A stretch of DNA of 64,000 nt from Rhodococcus sp. KRD162 (GCF_017168335.1 NZ_JABFAU010000002.1:178824-242823), one strand, 5' to 3'. Positions 36,092-45,500 are shown, numbered from the stretch's first letter. Notes: generated by a model from the letters alone, not told the origin. Program-made: numbers and translations.

Positions 36092-37192
36092 CTAGGCTGA
36101 CGGCATTCCTTGCGCCAGAGTGACTGTGCCGGAACTTCTGATGCCGCTGTCGTCCACCCATTCGACGGCGGCCGATTCGCCCGGCACGCGGCCGATGAGT
36201 GCTTCCGACAGGTCCGAGGCGGATCGGACATCGGTGCCGTCGAACTTCACGATGATGTCTGTGCTCGACAATCCCAACGTCTGGGCCGGGGAATCAGGGG
36301 CGACCGATACGACTGCCGCGCCGAGTGCAGGCTTGTTCTCGAAGACCGATACATCACGCACGGACACTCCGAAGTACGGCGTCGGACCCACATGCACTGT
36401 GCCACCCGATCTTCCGGAGACAACCTGATCGAGCACGGCGACGGCCTCGGCGATGGGAACGGCATACGCTTCGGGTGCCTGTGGCGGTGAGTACTCGGTG
36501 CCGTTGCGCGCGTCCTCCGACAGACCCGCGGTGTTCACCCCGACCACCCGGCCCCAGGCGTCGAACAGTGGGCCACCCGAATCGCCCGCTCGCACATCGG
36601 CATCGACCCGAATCATCCCTTCGAGAGTGTTCCGCGAGCCGTCCACAGAACTGCGGGTGAGCACCCGCTGGTCGAGTGCAGTCACTGCACCGGGCGCAGG
36701 CACCAGCACCCCTGCGCCCGAGGCATTCCCGATGGCGGTCACCGCATCACCCACCTCGGGAAGTGCGTCCGGGGCAAGCTCGACCACCGGCAGGTCGGCC
36801 GCGGTGATCAACTGCACGACCGCCACGTCGCGGGATTTGTCGTAACCCAACACGGTGGCGTCGTATATGAGTCCGTTGCCCATGTGTACTGCGCTGATGT
36901 CGGTGGCATGCTCGACGACGTGGAAGTTGGTGAGCACGATTCCGTCGGGTGCCACGACGAAACCGGTGCCGGCGACTCCGGAGAAGCCGGCCGACGCGGA
37001 GAGGGTGACGACGGCTGGATCGACCCGAGCCGAGAGTTCGTCGAGTGTCAGCGGCGGCGGTTCGACGACGGGAGCCACGGGTGTCGGCGCGGCAGCGAAG
37101 TCCGCTGTTCCTGGGCCGAGCGTCGGGGCCGTGAACAGCGCCAGTCCGGCGGCGACCAGCGTCAGCATCACCGCCCGTCCGCCCGACCGCAT
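36092..37192 (-). CDS. secreted HtrA/DegP-like serine protease with PDZ domain
   Basis: A 366-residue trypsin-like protease. The N-terminal signal peptide or anchor is VMLTLVAAGLALFTAPTLG (about residues 9-27), followed by a proline-rich linker. The triad is visible: His in LTNFHVVEHA (about 90), Asp in YDKSRDVAVVQL (about 120) and Ser in DVRAGDSGGPLFDAWG (about 206). A C-terminal PDZ domain (about 265-360) has YFGVSVRDVSVFENKPALGA and DIIVKFDGTDVRSASDLSEA. It probably acts in extracytoplasmic quality control. Confidence 0.93.
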   Translation of the reverse strand: MRSGGRAVMLTLVAAGLALFTAPTLGPGTADFAAAPTPVAPVVEPPPLTLDELSARVDPAVVTLSASAGFSGVAGTGFVVAPDGIVLTNFHVVEHATDISAVHMGNGLIYDATVLGYDKSRDVAVVQLITAADLPVVELAPDALPEVGDAVTAIGNASGAGVLVPAPGAVTALDQRVLTRSSVDGSRNTLEGMIRVDADVRAGDSGGPLFDAWGRVVGVNTAGLSEDARNGTEYSPPQAPEAYAVPIAEAVAVLDQVVSGRSGGTVHVGPTPYFGVSVRDVSVFENKPALGAAVVSVAPDSPAQTLGLSSTDIIVKFDGTDVRSASDLSEALIGRVPGESAAVEWVDDSGIRSSGTVTLAQGMPSA

Positions 37193-37295
37193 AGCAATCG
37201 ATTATGGTCCGATGACGATGGTGGTGCCAGCTACACCGGCGAATCGAAGGGTTGGCACCATCGATTTGCCGCGCTGGGACCGACAAACTTCACGT

Positions 37296-38621
37296 ATGGC
37301 TTTCATCGAACGTACCGGGTACACGGAGGACAAGGTGTGGAACGCGATCCTGCGGGCACCGTTCGAGGCGCGAACCTGGCGCGAGGGCTGCTATCTGATG
37401 GTCAGTTCGATGGTGGGGTTCCTCGGCGCGATGTACCTCCTCCTCGGGTTCGTCACCGGTCTTTCCCTGGTGGTGGTCCTGGTGGGGATACCTCTTCTCG
37501 CCCTGGTGATCGTCGGCGGGCGTAGTTGGGGGGCTCTGTATCGGGCGCTGTCGGAGTCGATGCTGCGCTCCCCGGTGCCGCCGCCGCCGCCGCAGTTTCG
37601 GGCCGGTGGGATGTTCGGTGTCGTGCGATCGGGCCTGTCGGATCGAGCCGGCTGGCGTGCGCTGATCTTTCTGGCCATCGAATCGGTTCTGTCGTGGGTC
37701 AGTGCCCTCGTGATCCTCACCTTTGTCGCGTTTCCTGCATTCCTTGTCGTGTCGCCGGTCGTGTGGCTGGTGGTTGCGCCGATCAACTACGACTCCGACG
37801 GCGTCGCACACCAGTCGGTGATGCAGATCGGCTCGGTCTACTTCGACACGCTTCCGCAAATGTCGGCGCTGGCGGTGGTGGGCATTGTCGGTCTGTTCTT
37901 TGCGCCGTGGCCTGTTCGGGCACTGGCTTCGGTGGAACGATTTCTGATCGGTGCGCTACTCGGAGCTACCGAGGACGATGCGAGGGTGGAGCACTTGGAA
38001 TCCTCACGCGCGGCGTTCGTCGACGATTCCGCGGCCACGCTGCGCCGGGTCGAACGGGATCTGCACGACGGTGCGCAGGCGCGATTGGTCACGATGGCGA
38101 TGGCGTTGGGCCGCGCCGAGGAGAAGATCGCACGGGGGGAGGACGCGTCGGAGTTGGTGGCGGCGGCACACGGCACAGCGAAGGAGGCGTTGGCCGATCT
38201 ACGTGAGGTGGTTCGCGGTATTCACCCTCCTGCACTGGATGTGGGTGTCGAGGCCGCGCTGCAGACCCTGTGCTCGCGCAGTACCGTGCCGGTGGAACTG
38301 TCGGTGTTGCTACCGTATCGACCCGGCCAGAGTATCGAGACCATCGCATATTTCACCGTGGCCGAGTTGCTGACCAACGTGGCCAAGCATGCGAGCGCGT
38401 CGTCGATCTGGGTCGACGTCCACGCCGACGGTACGACGATGGTGATCACGGTGCGAGACAACGGTATCGGAGGCGCAAAAATCGGTGGCGGGACGGGTCT
38501 GACGGGTCTGCTGGCCAGAGCCGGATCCGTCGACGGCACACTGCGTGTGGACAGCCCGCTGGGCGGGCCGACGGTGGTGACGGTGCAGCTGCCGATGACC
38601 TCGGAAGGAAGTCGATTGTGA
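37296..38621 (+). CDS. sensor histidine kinase (NarL/DesK type)
   Basis: A 441-residue membrane histidine kinase. It has an N-terminal sensor region with four membrane helices (about residues 30-210), including VSSMVGFLGAMYLLLGFVTG and an FRAGGMFGVVRSGLSDRAGW loop. The HisKA_3 H-box RRVERDLHDGAQARLVTMAM is near 250, the N-box ELLTNVAKHASASS near 365, and the G-box GGGTGLTGLLARAGSVDG near 390. ATG 37296 (MAFIERTGY) is preferred; an in-frame ATG at 37212 is possible. It is coupled to its response regulator by a GTGA overlap. Confidence 0.93.
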   Translation: MAFIERTGYTEDKVWNAILRAPFEARTWREGCYLMVSSMVGFLGAMYLLLGFVTGLSLVVVLVGIPLLALVIVGGRSWGALYRALSESMLRSPVPPPPPQFRAGGMFGVVRSGLSDRAGWRALIFLAIESVLSWVSALVILTFVAFPAFLVVSPVVWLVVAPINYDSDGVAHQSVMQIGSVYFDTLPQMSALAVVGIVGLFFAPWPVRALASVERFLIGALLGATEDDARVEHLESSRAAFVDDSAATLRRVERDLHDGAQARLVTMAMALGRAEEKIARGEDASELVAAAHGTAKEALADLREVVRGIHPPALDVGVEAALQTLCSRSTVPVELSVLLPYRPGQSIETIAYFTVAELLTNVAKHASASSIWVDVHADGTTMVITVRDNGIGGAKIGGGTGLTGLLARAGSVDGTLRVDSPLGGPTVVTVQLPMTSEGSRL

Positions 38622-39283
38622 AGGTCGTCATTGCCGAAGACAGTGTGATTCTTCGAGATGGATTGGCACAGTTGCTGATCGACCGTGGTCACGAGGTGGC
38701 CGCCTCGGTGGGCGACGCCGAATCGCTCGGGGTTGCCGTCGAGGAATTGTCGCCGGACGTCGCGATCGTCGATGTGCGAATGCCGCCGAGCTTCACGGAC
38801 GAGGGGCTGGTCGCAGCGGTACATCTGCGGCGTCGCCATCCGGACGTGGGAGTCATGGTGTTCTCTCAGTGGATCGAAACCCGTTATGCGGCCGAGCTTT
38901 TGTCCGGAAGTGCATCCGGGGTGGGCTACCTGCTCAAGGATCGAGTGGCCGATGTGGCCGAGTTCGTCGAGGCCCTGACCCGCGTCGCTTCGGGTGGTAC
39001 TGCGCTGGATCCGGAGGTGGTGGCGCAGTGGGTCGGGTCGAGTGCTCGACGCGCGATTCTGAACACGCTGACGACCCGCGAAAAGGAGGTGCTGGACCTG
39101 ATGGCCCAGGGTTTGACGAACGCTGCTCTCGCTGCGGCGCTGCACGTTTCGGAACGAGCGATCGAGAAGCACGTGGGAAACATCTTCGGCAAGCTCGGGC
39201 TACCCCCGTCGGACATCAATCACCGGCGCGTGATGGCGGTCCTGCACTATCTCGGTCGCCCGTCGAGCTCGACCTCGCCGTGA
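38618..39283 (+). CDS. LuxR/NarL-type response regulator
   Basis: A 221-residue two-component regulator. The receiver domain has VVIAEDSVILRDGLAQLL, the phospho-Asp in AIVDVRMPPSFTDEGL (about residue 53) and Lys in YLLKDRV (about 107). The C-terminal HTH is LTTREKEVLDLMAQGLTNAA to VSERAIEKHVGNIFGKLGL. GTG 38618 overlaps the kinase TGA. The target genes are unknown. Confidence 0.96.
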   Translation: MKVVIAEDSVILRDGLAQLLIDRGHEVAASVGDAESLGVAVEELSPDVAIVDVRMPPSFTDEGLVAAVHLRRRHPDVGVMVFSQWIETRYAAELLSGSASGVGYLLKDRVADVAEFVEALTRVASGGTALDPEVVAQWVGSSARRAILNTLTTREKEVLDLMAQGLTNAALAAALHVSERAIEKHVGNIFGKLGLPPSDINHRRVMAVLHYLGRPSSSTSP

Positions 39284-39291
39284 CTTCACGA

Positions 39292-39678
39292 TCACCGATA
39301 CCAACGCCATAACCGTGGTGCCACCGTCACCAGCAGGAGTGCCAGAACAGTGACCACGGCCTGGCCGACGCGTCCTGCCGTCACACCGCCGGCCGGATCG
39401 TGGGGTGGGTAGTTCACCACGGCGTTGGCTGCCGCATCGAGGATCAGGGTCGTGGTACCGAGCAGTAGTCCGATTCGCCTGCGTCGCGCGATGAGCACCG
39501 CCGCGAGCGGATCGAGTACGACGAGGGCGACGAAAAACCATGCGATTACTGCAGGTGTGCCTGGATAGGGATGCCCTGCGCCGCCGATCAGCTGTACAAG
39601 ATGCACGGCCGTGCCGTACGCGAACACCGCTGTGAACAGGTACGTCAGCACGTGGACGTGCCGTGGGGCGGATCGCAC
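39292..39678 (-). CDS. small integral membrane protein
   Basis: A 128-residue protein with four membrane segments: VLTYLFTAVFAYGTAVHLV, VIAWFFVALVVLDPLAAVLI, IGLLLGTTTLILDAAANAV and VGQAVVTVLALLLVTVAPRL. No family was recognised. It converges on the response regulator gene and is divergent from the DUF72 gene with 34 bp between starts. Confidence 0.8.
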   Translation of the reverse strand: MRSAPRHVHVLTYLFTAVFAYGTAVHLVQLIGGAGHPYPGTPAVIAWFFVALVVLDPLAAVLIARRRRIGLLLGTTTLILDAAANAVVNYPPHDPAGGVTAGRVGQAVVTVLALLLVTVAPRLWRWYR

Positions 39679-39712
39679 GGAAACGACGGTACGCGCCGTC
39701 TACAGTCTGCTC

Positions 39713-40546
39713 ATGCCCGCGCCTCATCGCCCCCGAGTTCTGATCGGTATTTCCGGCTGGACCTACGCGCCGTGGCGCGGCGATTTCTATCCGGCGGGCC
39801 TGGCGCACCGCAAGGAGCTCGAGTACGCCTCGGAGCATGTGACGTCGATCGAGATCAACGGGACGTTCTACGCGATGCAGAAGCCGTCGAGCTTCACCAA
39901 GTGGCGCGAGGAGACGCCGGACGAGTTCGTTTTCTCCATCAAGGGTGGCCGCTACGTCACGCACATCAAGCGCCTGGTGGGTGTCGAGAGTGCACTCGCG
40001 AACTTCTTCGCCACCGGAGTGCTGACCTTGGGCGACAAGCTGGGGCCGTTTCTGTGGCAGTTGCCGCCGAACCTCGAGTTCGATGCGCAGAAGGTGGCGG
40101 ACTTCTGTGCTCTGCTGCCTCGAACCGTCACTGCTGCAGTGACTCTGGCGCAATCGCGCGATGACAAGTTGGCGGAGGATCGAGTGTTGTTACCTGCCGC
40201 TTCGCCGAGGCCGTTGCGGCACTGTGTCGAAGCCAGGCATGCCAGCTTCGCCTCCGACGACGCGGTGGAGTTGTTGCGGCGCAACGATGTTGCGTTCGTT
40301 GTCGCCGATACCGCGGGCAAGTATCCCTATGTCGAGACTGCGACAGCCGATTTCATGTATGCCAGGTTGCACGGCGATCAGGAGCTGTATGCCAGCGGGT
40401 ACACAGACGCCGCCCTGGATCGATGGGCCGAGAAGATCGCGGACTGGACGTCGACGGGACGCGACGTCTACGTGTACTTCGACAACGATGTCAAAGGTTA
40501 CGCACCGTCCGATGCAATGAAACTGATCGAGCGAGTCGGTAGATAG
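39713..40546 (+). CDS. DUF72-family protein
   Basis: A 277-residue TIM-barrel-like DUF72 protein: LIGISGWTYAPWRGDFYPAG, LEYASEHVTSIEINGTFYAM, WREETPDEFVFSIKGGRYVT, LGPFLWQLPPNLEFDAQKVA, VEARHASFASDDAVELLRRN and VYVYFDNDVKGYAPSDAM. The family is widespread and uncharacterised; a nuclease or nucleotide-related role has been suggested elsewhere but is not visible here. ATG 39713 is used. Confidence 0.93.
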   Translation: MPAPHRPRVLIGISGWTYAPWRGDFYPAGLAHRKELEYASEHVTSIEINGTFYAMQKPSSFTKWREETPDEFVFSIKGGRYVTHIKRLVGVESALANFFATGVLTLGDKLGPFLWQLPPNLEFDAQKVADFCALLPRTVTAAVTLAQSRDDKLAEDRVLLPAASPRPLRHCVEARHASFASDDAVELLRRNDVAFVVADTAGKYPYVETATADFMYARLHGDQELYASGYTDAALDRWAEKIADWTSTGRDVYVYFDNDVKGYAPSDAMKLIERVGR

Positions 40547-40582
40547 ATAGATATTCGGCTCTCTAGCGTGTGACGAATACGG

Positions 40583-40597
40583 CGCTAGTGAACGCTA
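40583..40597. repeat. 10-bp-phased CGCTA repeat, site A
   Basis: CGCTA at 40583-40587 and at 40593-40597, exactly 10 bp apart, in the 130-bp gap before the epimerase-like gene. TAGCG also occurs at 40564-40568. Related to sites B and C. Confidence 0.5.
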
Positions 40598-40676
40598 GCG
40601 GGTCTCGCTGCTGTGAGCGGAGCGGACCACTGTCGATCCGCTGCGATGGCAGCCCGTTCACCGGCACACTGGGTTC

Positions 40677-41648
40677 ATGAAACTACTTGTTCTCGGCGGC
40701 GGCGACTTCGTCGGGCGCACTGCCGTCGAACATGCCCTTGCGCTGCAGTGGGACGTCACGGCGCTCAATCGTGGAACGGCACCATCGGATGCGCGTGTCA
40801 CCCGACTTCGGGGAGACCGGCGTGCGGCCGATGGGCTGGATTCCATTCGAGAAGGCAGCTGGGACATCGTGTTCGATACCTGGTCCTGGGAACCCGGCGT
40901 GGTGGCGCGTTCGGCTGCTTCGCTCGCCGACCGAGTGGGCAGCTACGTCTATGTCTCGAGCCGATCGGTGTACGACGCGCCGACGGCGGGAGCGAGCGAA
41001 ACCTGGCCGACGGTGCAGGGGCCGGGCGAGGACTATGCCCGATGCAAGCTCGGCGGTGAGCTGGCCGCCCACGCGGCATTCGGCGATCGAGCACTACTGG
41101 TGCGGGCGGGGCTGATCCTCGGGCCGTACGAGAATATTGGCCGACTTCCCTGGTGGCTGAACAGAATCGATCGGGCGGGGGACGTGCTGGCACCCGGTCC
41201 CGCCGATCTGGCCCTGCAGTACATCGATGTCCGCGATCTCGTCGCGTGGAGTCTCGATGCAGCGGCGCGAGGGCTGGGCGGAGCGTACGACGTGGTGAGC
41301 CGGCCCGGTCACGCGACGATGGGCGAACTGCTGCAGTGCTGCATCGCCGCGACCGAATCCGAGGCTCGCTTGTGCTGGGTGGAACCGGACGTTCTCAGCG
41401 CTGCGGGCGTGCAGCCGTGGACGGAGCTACCGATCTGGATTCCGCCTGGTGCGGATCATGATTCGCTGCACGCATCCGACGTTTCGAAGGCATCGGCCGC
41501 AGGGCTTCGGACACGTCCGATTCAGGAGACCGTCGTGGACACGTGGAAGTGGCTGCAATCGCTGAACGGGCGGACGCCCATCAGGGGTGATCGGCCGCCC
41601 GTCGGGCTCCCGGCTGATCGGGAGGCGGCAATTCTGGCGGGTCGGTGA
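40677..41648 (+). CDS. NAD-dependent epimerase/reductase-like protein
   Basis: A 323-residue extended-SDR protein with the nucleotide-binding start MKLLVLGGGDFVGRTAVEHA, DVTALNRGTAP, the SYVYVSSRSVYDAP strand, EDYARCKLGGELAAHAAFGD (catalytic Tyr-x-x-x-Lys-like YARCK), VRAGLILGPYENIGRLPWWL and LQYIDVRDLVAWSLDAAARG. It resembles the isoflavone-reductase-like, chloroplast-CSP41-like group. Substrate unknown. Confidence 0.88.
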   Translation: MKLLVLGGGDFVGRTAVEHALALQWDVTALNRGTAPSDARVTRLRGDRRAADGLDSIREGSWDIVFDTWSWEPGVVARSAASLADRVGSYVYVSSRSVYDAPTAGASETWPTVQGPGEDYARCKLGGELAAHAAFGDRALLVRAGLILGPYENIGRLPWWLNRIDRAGDVLAPGPADLALQYIDVRDLVAWSLDAAARGLGGAYDVVSRPGHATMGELLQCCIAATESEARLCWVEPDVLSAAGVQPWTELPIWIPPGADHDSLHASDVSKASAAGLRTRPIQETVVDTWKWLQSLNGRTPIRGDRPPVGLPADREAAILAGR

Positions 41649-41683
41649 CTCGGCAGACGGTCCGGGGCGTGTGCCCCGCGCTC

Positions 41684-42112
41684 TCAGCGGTCGTAGCGGC
41701 CGGAGAAGCGGTCGATCGCCTCCGCGCTCACCGGGCTGAACACGCCAACGAGGTTCTGGTCGGGATCACGAAGGAAGAAGACCCGGTTGCCCCACGGCAT
41801 GAGTGCCGGCTCGGCGACGAACTCCGCGCCCAGGGCGGTCAGGCGGGCGTACTCGGCGTCGACGTCGTCGACGAGGAACTCGAAGATCGCCGACCGGTTG
41901 GCGGCTGCCTCGGCAGAGCCGGGTGCGAACATCGGCACCGTGGCGGTGCTGCCGATCGCGAGGGTCGCGGTCGGGGTGAGGATCTCGGCGAAGACCGGCG
42001 CGGGGCGTACGGCGGTGGTGCCGGTGAGCTTCTCGTAGAACTCGACCATCGCGTCGAGGTTGTCGGTGATGACGCGGGTCGAGACGAATGCGGTGGCATG
42101 TGAGTTGGTCAT
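41684..42112 (-). CDS. VOC/glyoxalase-fold protein
   Basis: A 142-residue VOC protein: AFVSTRVITDNLDAMVEFYE, KLTGTTAVRPAPVFAEI, FEFLVDDVDAEYARLTALGA, LMPWGNRVFFLRDPDQNLVG and VFSPVSAEAIDRFSGRYDR. ATG 42112 is used. It is divergent from the WYL regulator with 62 bp between starts, so it is the likely regulated target. Confidence 0.9.
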   Translation of the reverse strand: MTNSHATAFVSTRVITDNLDAMVEFYEKLTGTTAVRPAPVFAEILTPTATLAIGSTATVPMFAPGSAEAAANRSAIFEFLVDDVDAEYARLTALGAEFVAEPALMPWGNRVFFLRDPDQNLVGVFSPVSAEAIDRFSGRYDR

Positions 42113-42174
42113 GGCTGTGACGATATGGCCGATACAGGGCTGAATCCGCCCGGTATTCGTGGGAATCTGTTCAC

Positions 42175-43200
42175 GTGGCCCGCTCGACTGCTCGTGTGTT
42201 GACCCTCCTGGAGTCTCTCCAGTCCGGAGGGATTCAGTCGGTCGCCACTCTCGCCACCCGGCTGGGCGTCGACGAGCGGACCGTGCGCCGCTATGTCGCG
42301 CAGCTGGTCGAGATGGAGGTGCCGGTCGAGTCGATCCGCGGGCGGCACGGTGGTTACCGCTTGGCGCGCGGCTACCGGATGCCACCGCTGATGTTGACCG
42401 ACGAGGAGGCACTCACGCTGCTCTTGGGGCTGGTCGTGGGCAGCCGTGGCGGCGGGTTGCCGATCGACAGCGAGACCGTGGAGAGCGCTGTCGGCAAGTT
42501 GCGGCGCGTCCTACCGCGAGGAACGGCGGCACGGCTGGACGCGCTGCTGTCCTCCGCGGACCTGGCGCTCCTCGGTCCGCTCGGAAGCAGGAGCGCGGAC
42601 ACTGTCGGTGACACCGATCCGAAGGTGTTGATGGTCATCGCCGAGGCCACCCGCGATCGCCACCCCGTCGAGATCGGCTACACCCGCAAGGACGGGCAAG
42701 CCAGCCGGCGCACGATCCTCCCCTACGGCATCGTCGCCCGCTCCGGACGCTGGTACGTCACAGGCCACGAGTCGGCTACCGGTGAGGTCCGGACCTTCCG
42801 TGTCGATCGGATCACCAACCCTGTGGCGTTGCCCGGATCGTTCAACGTTCCCGGCGACTTCGACGCGAGCGCGATCGTTCTGGCGAGCCTGGCCGCCACC
42901 CCGTGGCGCTATCGGGTATCGGTCCGCGTAGCCGGCACCATCGACGACCTACGCTCGCAGTTTCCCGCCGGCCTGGCGACGCTGGAGCCGGCCGCGTCCG
43001 TCGACACGGAGCCGTGGACCCGCGTTCGCCTGCGCGCCGAGCGCCTCGACTGGGTGGTCCCGTATTTCGCCGGACTCGGCCGCGACCTGTTCATCGAAGA
43101 ACCAGGCGAGCTTCGAGAGCAGGTCCGGATTCTGGCCGGGCGTTTGCTTGCTGCGTGCGGTGACGACCCGCTTCCGCCTGGAGATCCACTCTCGACCTGA
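42175..43200 (+). CDS. YafY-type HTH-WYL transcriptional regulator
   Basis: A 341-residue regulator with an HTH_11 domain (STARVLTLLESLQSGGIQSV, ATRLGVDERTVRRYVAQLVE), a middle region, a WYL domain (RRTILPYGIVARSGRWYVTG near residue 180, followed by a RTFRVDRITNPVAL strand) and a C-terminal extension. GTG 42175 starts MARSTARV. It probably controls the divergent VOC gene; WYL domains bind small ligands or nucleic acids. Confidence 0.93.
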   Translation: MARSTARVLTLLESLQSGGIQSVATLATRLGVDERTVRRYVAQLVEMEVPVESIRGRHGGYRLARGYRMPPLMLTDEEALTLLLGLVVGSRGGGLPIDSETVESAVGKLRRVLPRGTAARLDALLSSADLALLGPLGSRSADTVGDTDPKVLMVIAEATRDRHPVEIGYTRKDGQASRRTILPYGIVARSGRWYVTGHESATGEVRTFRVDRITNPVALPGSFNVPGDFDASAIVLASLAATPWRYRVSVRVAGTIDDLRSQFPAGLATLEPAASVDTEPWTRVRLRAERLDWVVPYFAGLGRDLFIEEPGELREQVRILAGRLLAACGDDPLPPGDPLST

Positions 43201-43235
43201 CGCTAGAGAACGATAGACAACGCTACGGAGCGCAA
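43201..43235. repeat. 10-bp-phased CGCTA repeat, site B
   Basis: CGCTA (43201-43205), CGATA (43211-43215), CGCTA (43221-43225) and CGCAA (43231-43235) are spaced at exactly 10-bp intervals. It begins right after the WYL regulator stop and runs into the tetR stop, between two convergent genes. Confidence 0.55.
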
Positions 43236-43798
43236 AGTCGTCGTACCGCGCCCTCGATGATCGATGCCCGACGCTGGTGTTCCGCGTCGTCGATCGGGCC
43301 GCAGTCGCTACCGGGAGCTGTCATCCAGGACGAGGTGATGCCGAAGATCATGGTGAACAGATCGTCGACGGTGAAGGCGTCGGATATCAATCCGTCCTGC
43401 TGCGCGGCTGCCATGACATTTCGCCGCTCGGCGATCACCGCATGGATGTCGTCGGCACCTGCGACCGCCGTGCCGCCTTGAAGCTGCGTCCACAGCAGCA
43501 GTCGGTGTTCCTGGGGATTGGCTGCGAGGTGCAGATATTCGCGTGCGGCGTATTCACCGAGATCATCGACGGTGAAGGGAACCGCCTCCAGAAAGCGTGC
43601 GAATCCGTCTTCCACAACGGCCCGGAACAGTGCTTCCTTGTCTCCGAAGTATGCGTACAGGCGTTCCTTGCTCGCCTTCGCCGAGACCGCGATGCGGTCC
43701 ACCCGTGCCCCGGCCAGTCCGTGCTCGGAGAACTCTGCGCGTGCGGCGACGACGATGCGGGCGCGGGTTGCGCTGGCGTCTGGCTTCATATCGGCCAC
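43223..43798 (-). CDS. TetR-family transcriptional regulator
   Basis: A 191-residue TetR repressor: TRARIVVAARAEFSEHGLAG, ARVDRIAVSAKASKERLYAY (HTH) and FGDKEALFRAVVEDGFARFL, then a helical ligand domain. AGGAGG lies just before GTG 43798; ATG 43789 is also in frame but further from that site. It is divergent from the MFS pump at 43907, the classic repressor-pump layout. Confidence 0.94.
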   Translation of the reverse strand: MADMKPDASATRARIVVAARAEFSEHGLAGARVDRIAVSAKASKERLYAYFGDKEALFRAVVEDGFARFLEAVPFTVDDLGEYAAREYLHLAANPQEHRLLLWTQLQGGTAVAGADDIHAVIAERRNVMAAAQQDGLISDAFTVDDLFTMIFGITSSWMTAPGSDCGPIDDAEHQRRASIIEGAVRRLCAP

Positions 43799-43811
43799 CA
43801 TACCTCCTACC

Positions 43812-43819
43812 AACTAGTT
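43812..43819. promoter_or_regulatory. possible TetR operator core
   Basis: AACTAGTT is a perfect 8-bp palindrome immediately upstream of the tetR start, within the 108-bp divergent gap. The flanks are not symmetric, so the full site is uncertain. Confidence 0.35.
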
Positions 43820-43906
43820 CGTTTGACTCTCGGTGCGGCGTCGCTTAGGTTTTCGTCGGGACATCTTTCGGGCCCGAGAATCAACGAGTACGAGTGGGGT
43901 AGAAAC

Positions 43907-45490
43907 ATGTCGCAGGTCTCCGAGCGCGAAGCGTCGGATCCGAATCCGAACTACGAGCGCAGGTGGTTGGTGCTCTGCATCGTCGCCATCACGCAGCTCA
44001 CGATCGTGCTGGACGGCACCATCGTCAACATTGCGCTGCCGCAGGCTCAGCTGGACCTGGGTATCAGTGACAGCAGCCGCGCCTGGGTCATCACCGCCTA
44101 CGCGTTGTCGTTCGGCGCACTCCTGCTGCTCGGCGGACGCATCGCCGACTACTGGGGACGCAAGCGCTCGTTCATCGTCGGCATGGCCGGCTTCGCCGTC
44201 GCCTCCGCAGTCGGCGGACTCGCCCAAGAGGGGTGGCAGCTGTTCATCGCACGCGCAGGCCAAGGAGTCTTCGCCGCGCTGCTCGCACCTGCAGCACTGG
44301 CCATCCTGACCGTCACGTTCACCGACACCAAGGAACGCGCCAAAGCATTCGGTGTGTTCGGAGCCATTGCCGGAGGCGGCGCAGCCGTCGGCTTGCTCCT
44401 CGGTGGAGTACTCACCGAATACGCGAACTGGCGCTGGTGCCTGCTCGTCAACATCCCCGTTGCGATCGTTGCCATTGCGGCCGCTGTTCCGCTGGTCAAG
44501 GAAAGCAAGGCGCACGGAGACACTCGCTACGACCTGCCCGGCGCGATCCTCGTAGCACTCGGACTGGCGTCGCTGGTCTACGGCTTCACCGAAGCCGAAG
44601 ACGGCTGGGCGACGGTACCCACCATCTCCTTCATCGTGCTCGGCCTGGCTCTGCTCGCCGCGTTCGTCGTCGTCGAGACCAAGTCCGACAACCCGCTGCT
44701 TCCGATGAGTGTGCTACTGGATCGTGACCGCGGTGCGGCGTACATCGGATCGGCCGTGATCGGTGCCGCATTGCTGGGCGGCACGTTGTACCTCACCTTC
44801 TACTTCCAGATCGTGCTCGAGATGAGCCCGGTGATCGCCGGCGTCGCATCACTGCCGATGACCGGCGGAATCCTGATCACTGCCGCGATCGCGTCCGCTC
44901 TCGTTCCGAGGATCGGGCCCAAGCCACTGATGGCCGTCGGACCCGTCGTCTCGGCGATCGGTCTGCTCCTGCTGACGCAGATCGGCGTCGACACCTCCTA
45001 CTGGACACACGTCCTTCCCGGCGTCGTGCTGCTCGGCCTCGGCCTGGGCCTGTTGATGGTGCCGATGCAGAACGTCGCGCTCATCGGCGTCCCGGATCAC
45101 GACGCAGGTGCCGCATCCGCTCTGATCAACGCCACCCTGCAGGTCGGCGGTGCACTCGGCGCAGCAGTGTTCACCACGGTGTACACCTCGTCCAAGACGT
45201 CGTACCTGGCCGACAACCCCGCCCCGACTCCACCCGCAGGAGTTCCAGCCGAGGCCCTCGCCGGCCAGCAGATCCCGAGCGGCGAGGTACTGGCCGCGCT
45301 GCCGGAGCCGATCCGAGAGTTCGTTCTGGCGACCATCGATCACGCCTTCGCAGCCGAGGTGTCGGGCTACGCCTGGGCCTTCGGCACCGCTGCGATCCTG
45401 GTCGCGTTGGTGTGCCCGGTCGTGCTCGGGCTCGTCCGCGCGAAGAAGGACGACCTGCCCGTCGGGGACACTCCGGTCCACATCGGATAG
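43907..45490 (+). CDS. MFS multidrug efflux pump (EmrB/QacA, 14 TM)
   Basis: A 527-residue DHA2-type exporter. The first helix is LCIVAITQLTIVLDGTIVNI, with motif D1 LPQAQLDLGISDSSRAWVIT, the loop 2-3 motif GGRIADYWGRKRSFIVGM and motif C-like AGGGAAVGLLLGGVLTEYAN. A long periplasmic loop before the last helix is proline-rich. ATG 43907 (MSQVSEREASD) is used. Probably repressed by the divergent TetR. Followed by a strong terminator. Confidence 0.95.
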   Translation: MSQVSEREASDPNPNYERRWLVLCIVAITQLTIVLDGTIVNIALPQAQLDLGISDSSRAWVITAYALSFGALLLLGGRIADYWGRKRSFIVGMAGFAVASAVGGLAQEGWQLFIARAGQGVFAALLAPAALAILTVTFTDTKERAKAFGVFGAIAGGGAAVGLLLGGVLTEYANWRWCLLVNIPVAIVAIAAAVPLVKESKAHGDTRYDLPGAILVALGLASLVYGFTEAEDGWATVPTISFIVLGLALLAAFVVVETKSDNPLLPMSVLLDRDRGAAYIGSAVIGAALLGGTLYLTFYFQIVLEMSPVIAGVASLPMTGGILITAAIASALVPRIGPKPLMAVGPVVSAIGLLLLTQIGVDTSYWTHVLPGVVLLGLGLGLLMVPMQNVALIGVPDHDAGAASALINATLQVGGALGAAVFTTVYTSSKTSYLADNPAPTPPAGVPAEALAGQQIPSGEVLAALPEPIREFVLATIDHAFAAEVSGYAWAFGTAAILVALVCPVVLGLVRAKKDDLPVGDTPVHIG

Positions 45491-45500
45491 TCCTTCGCGA

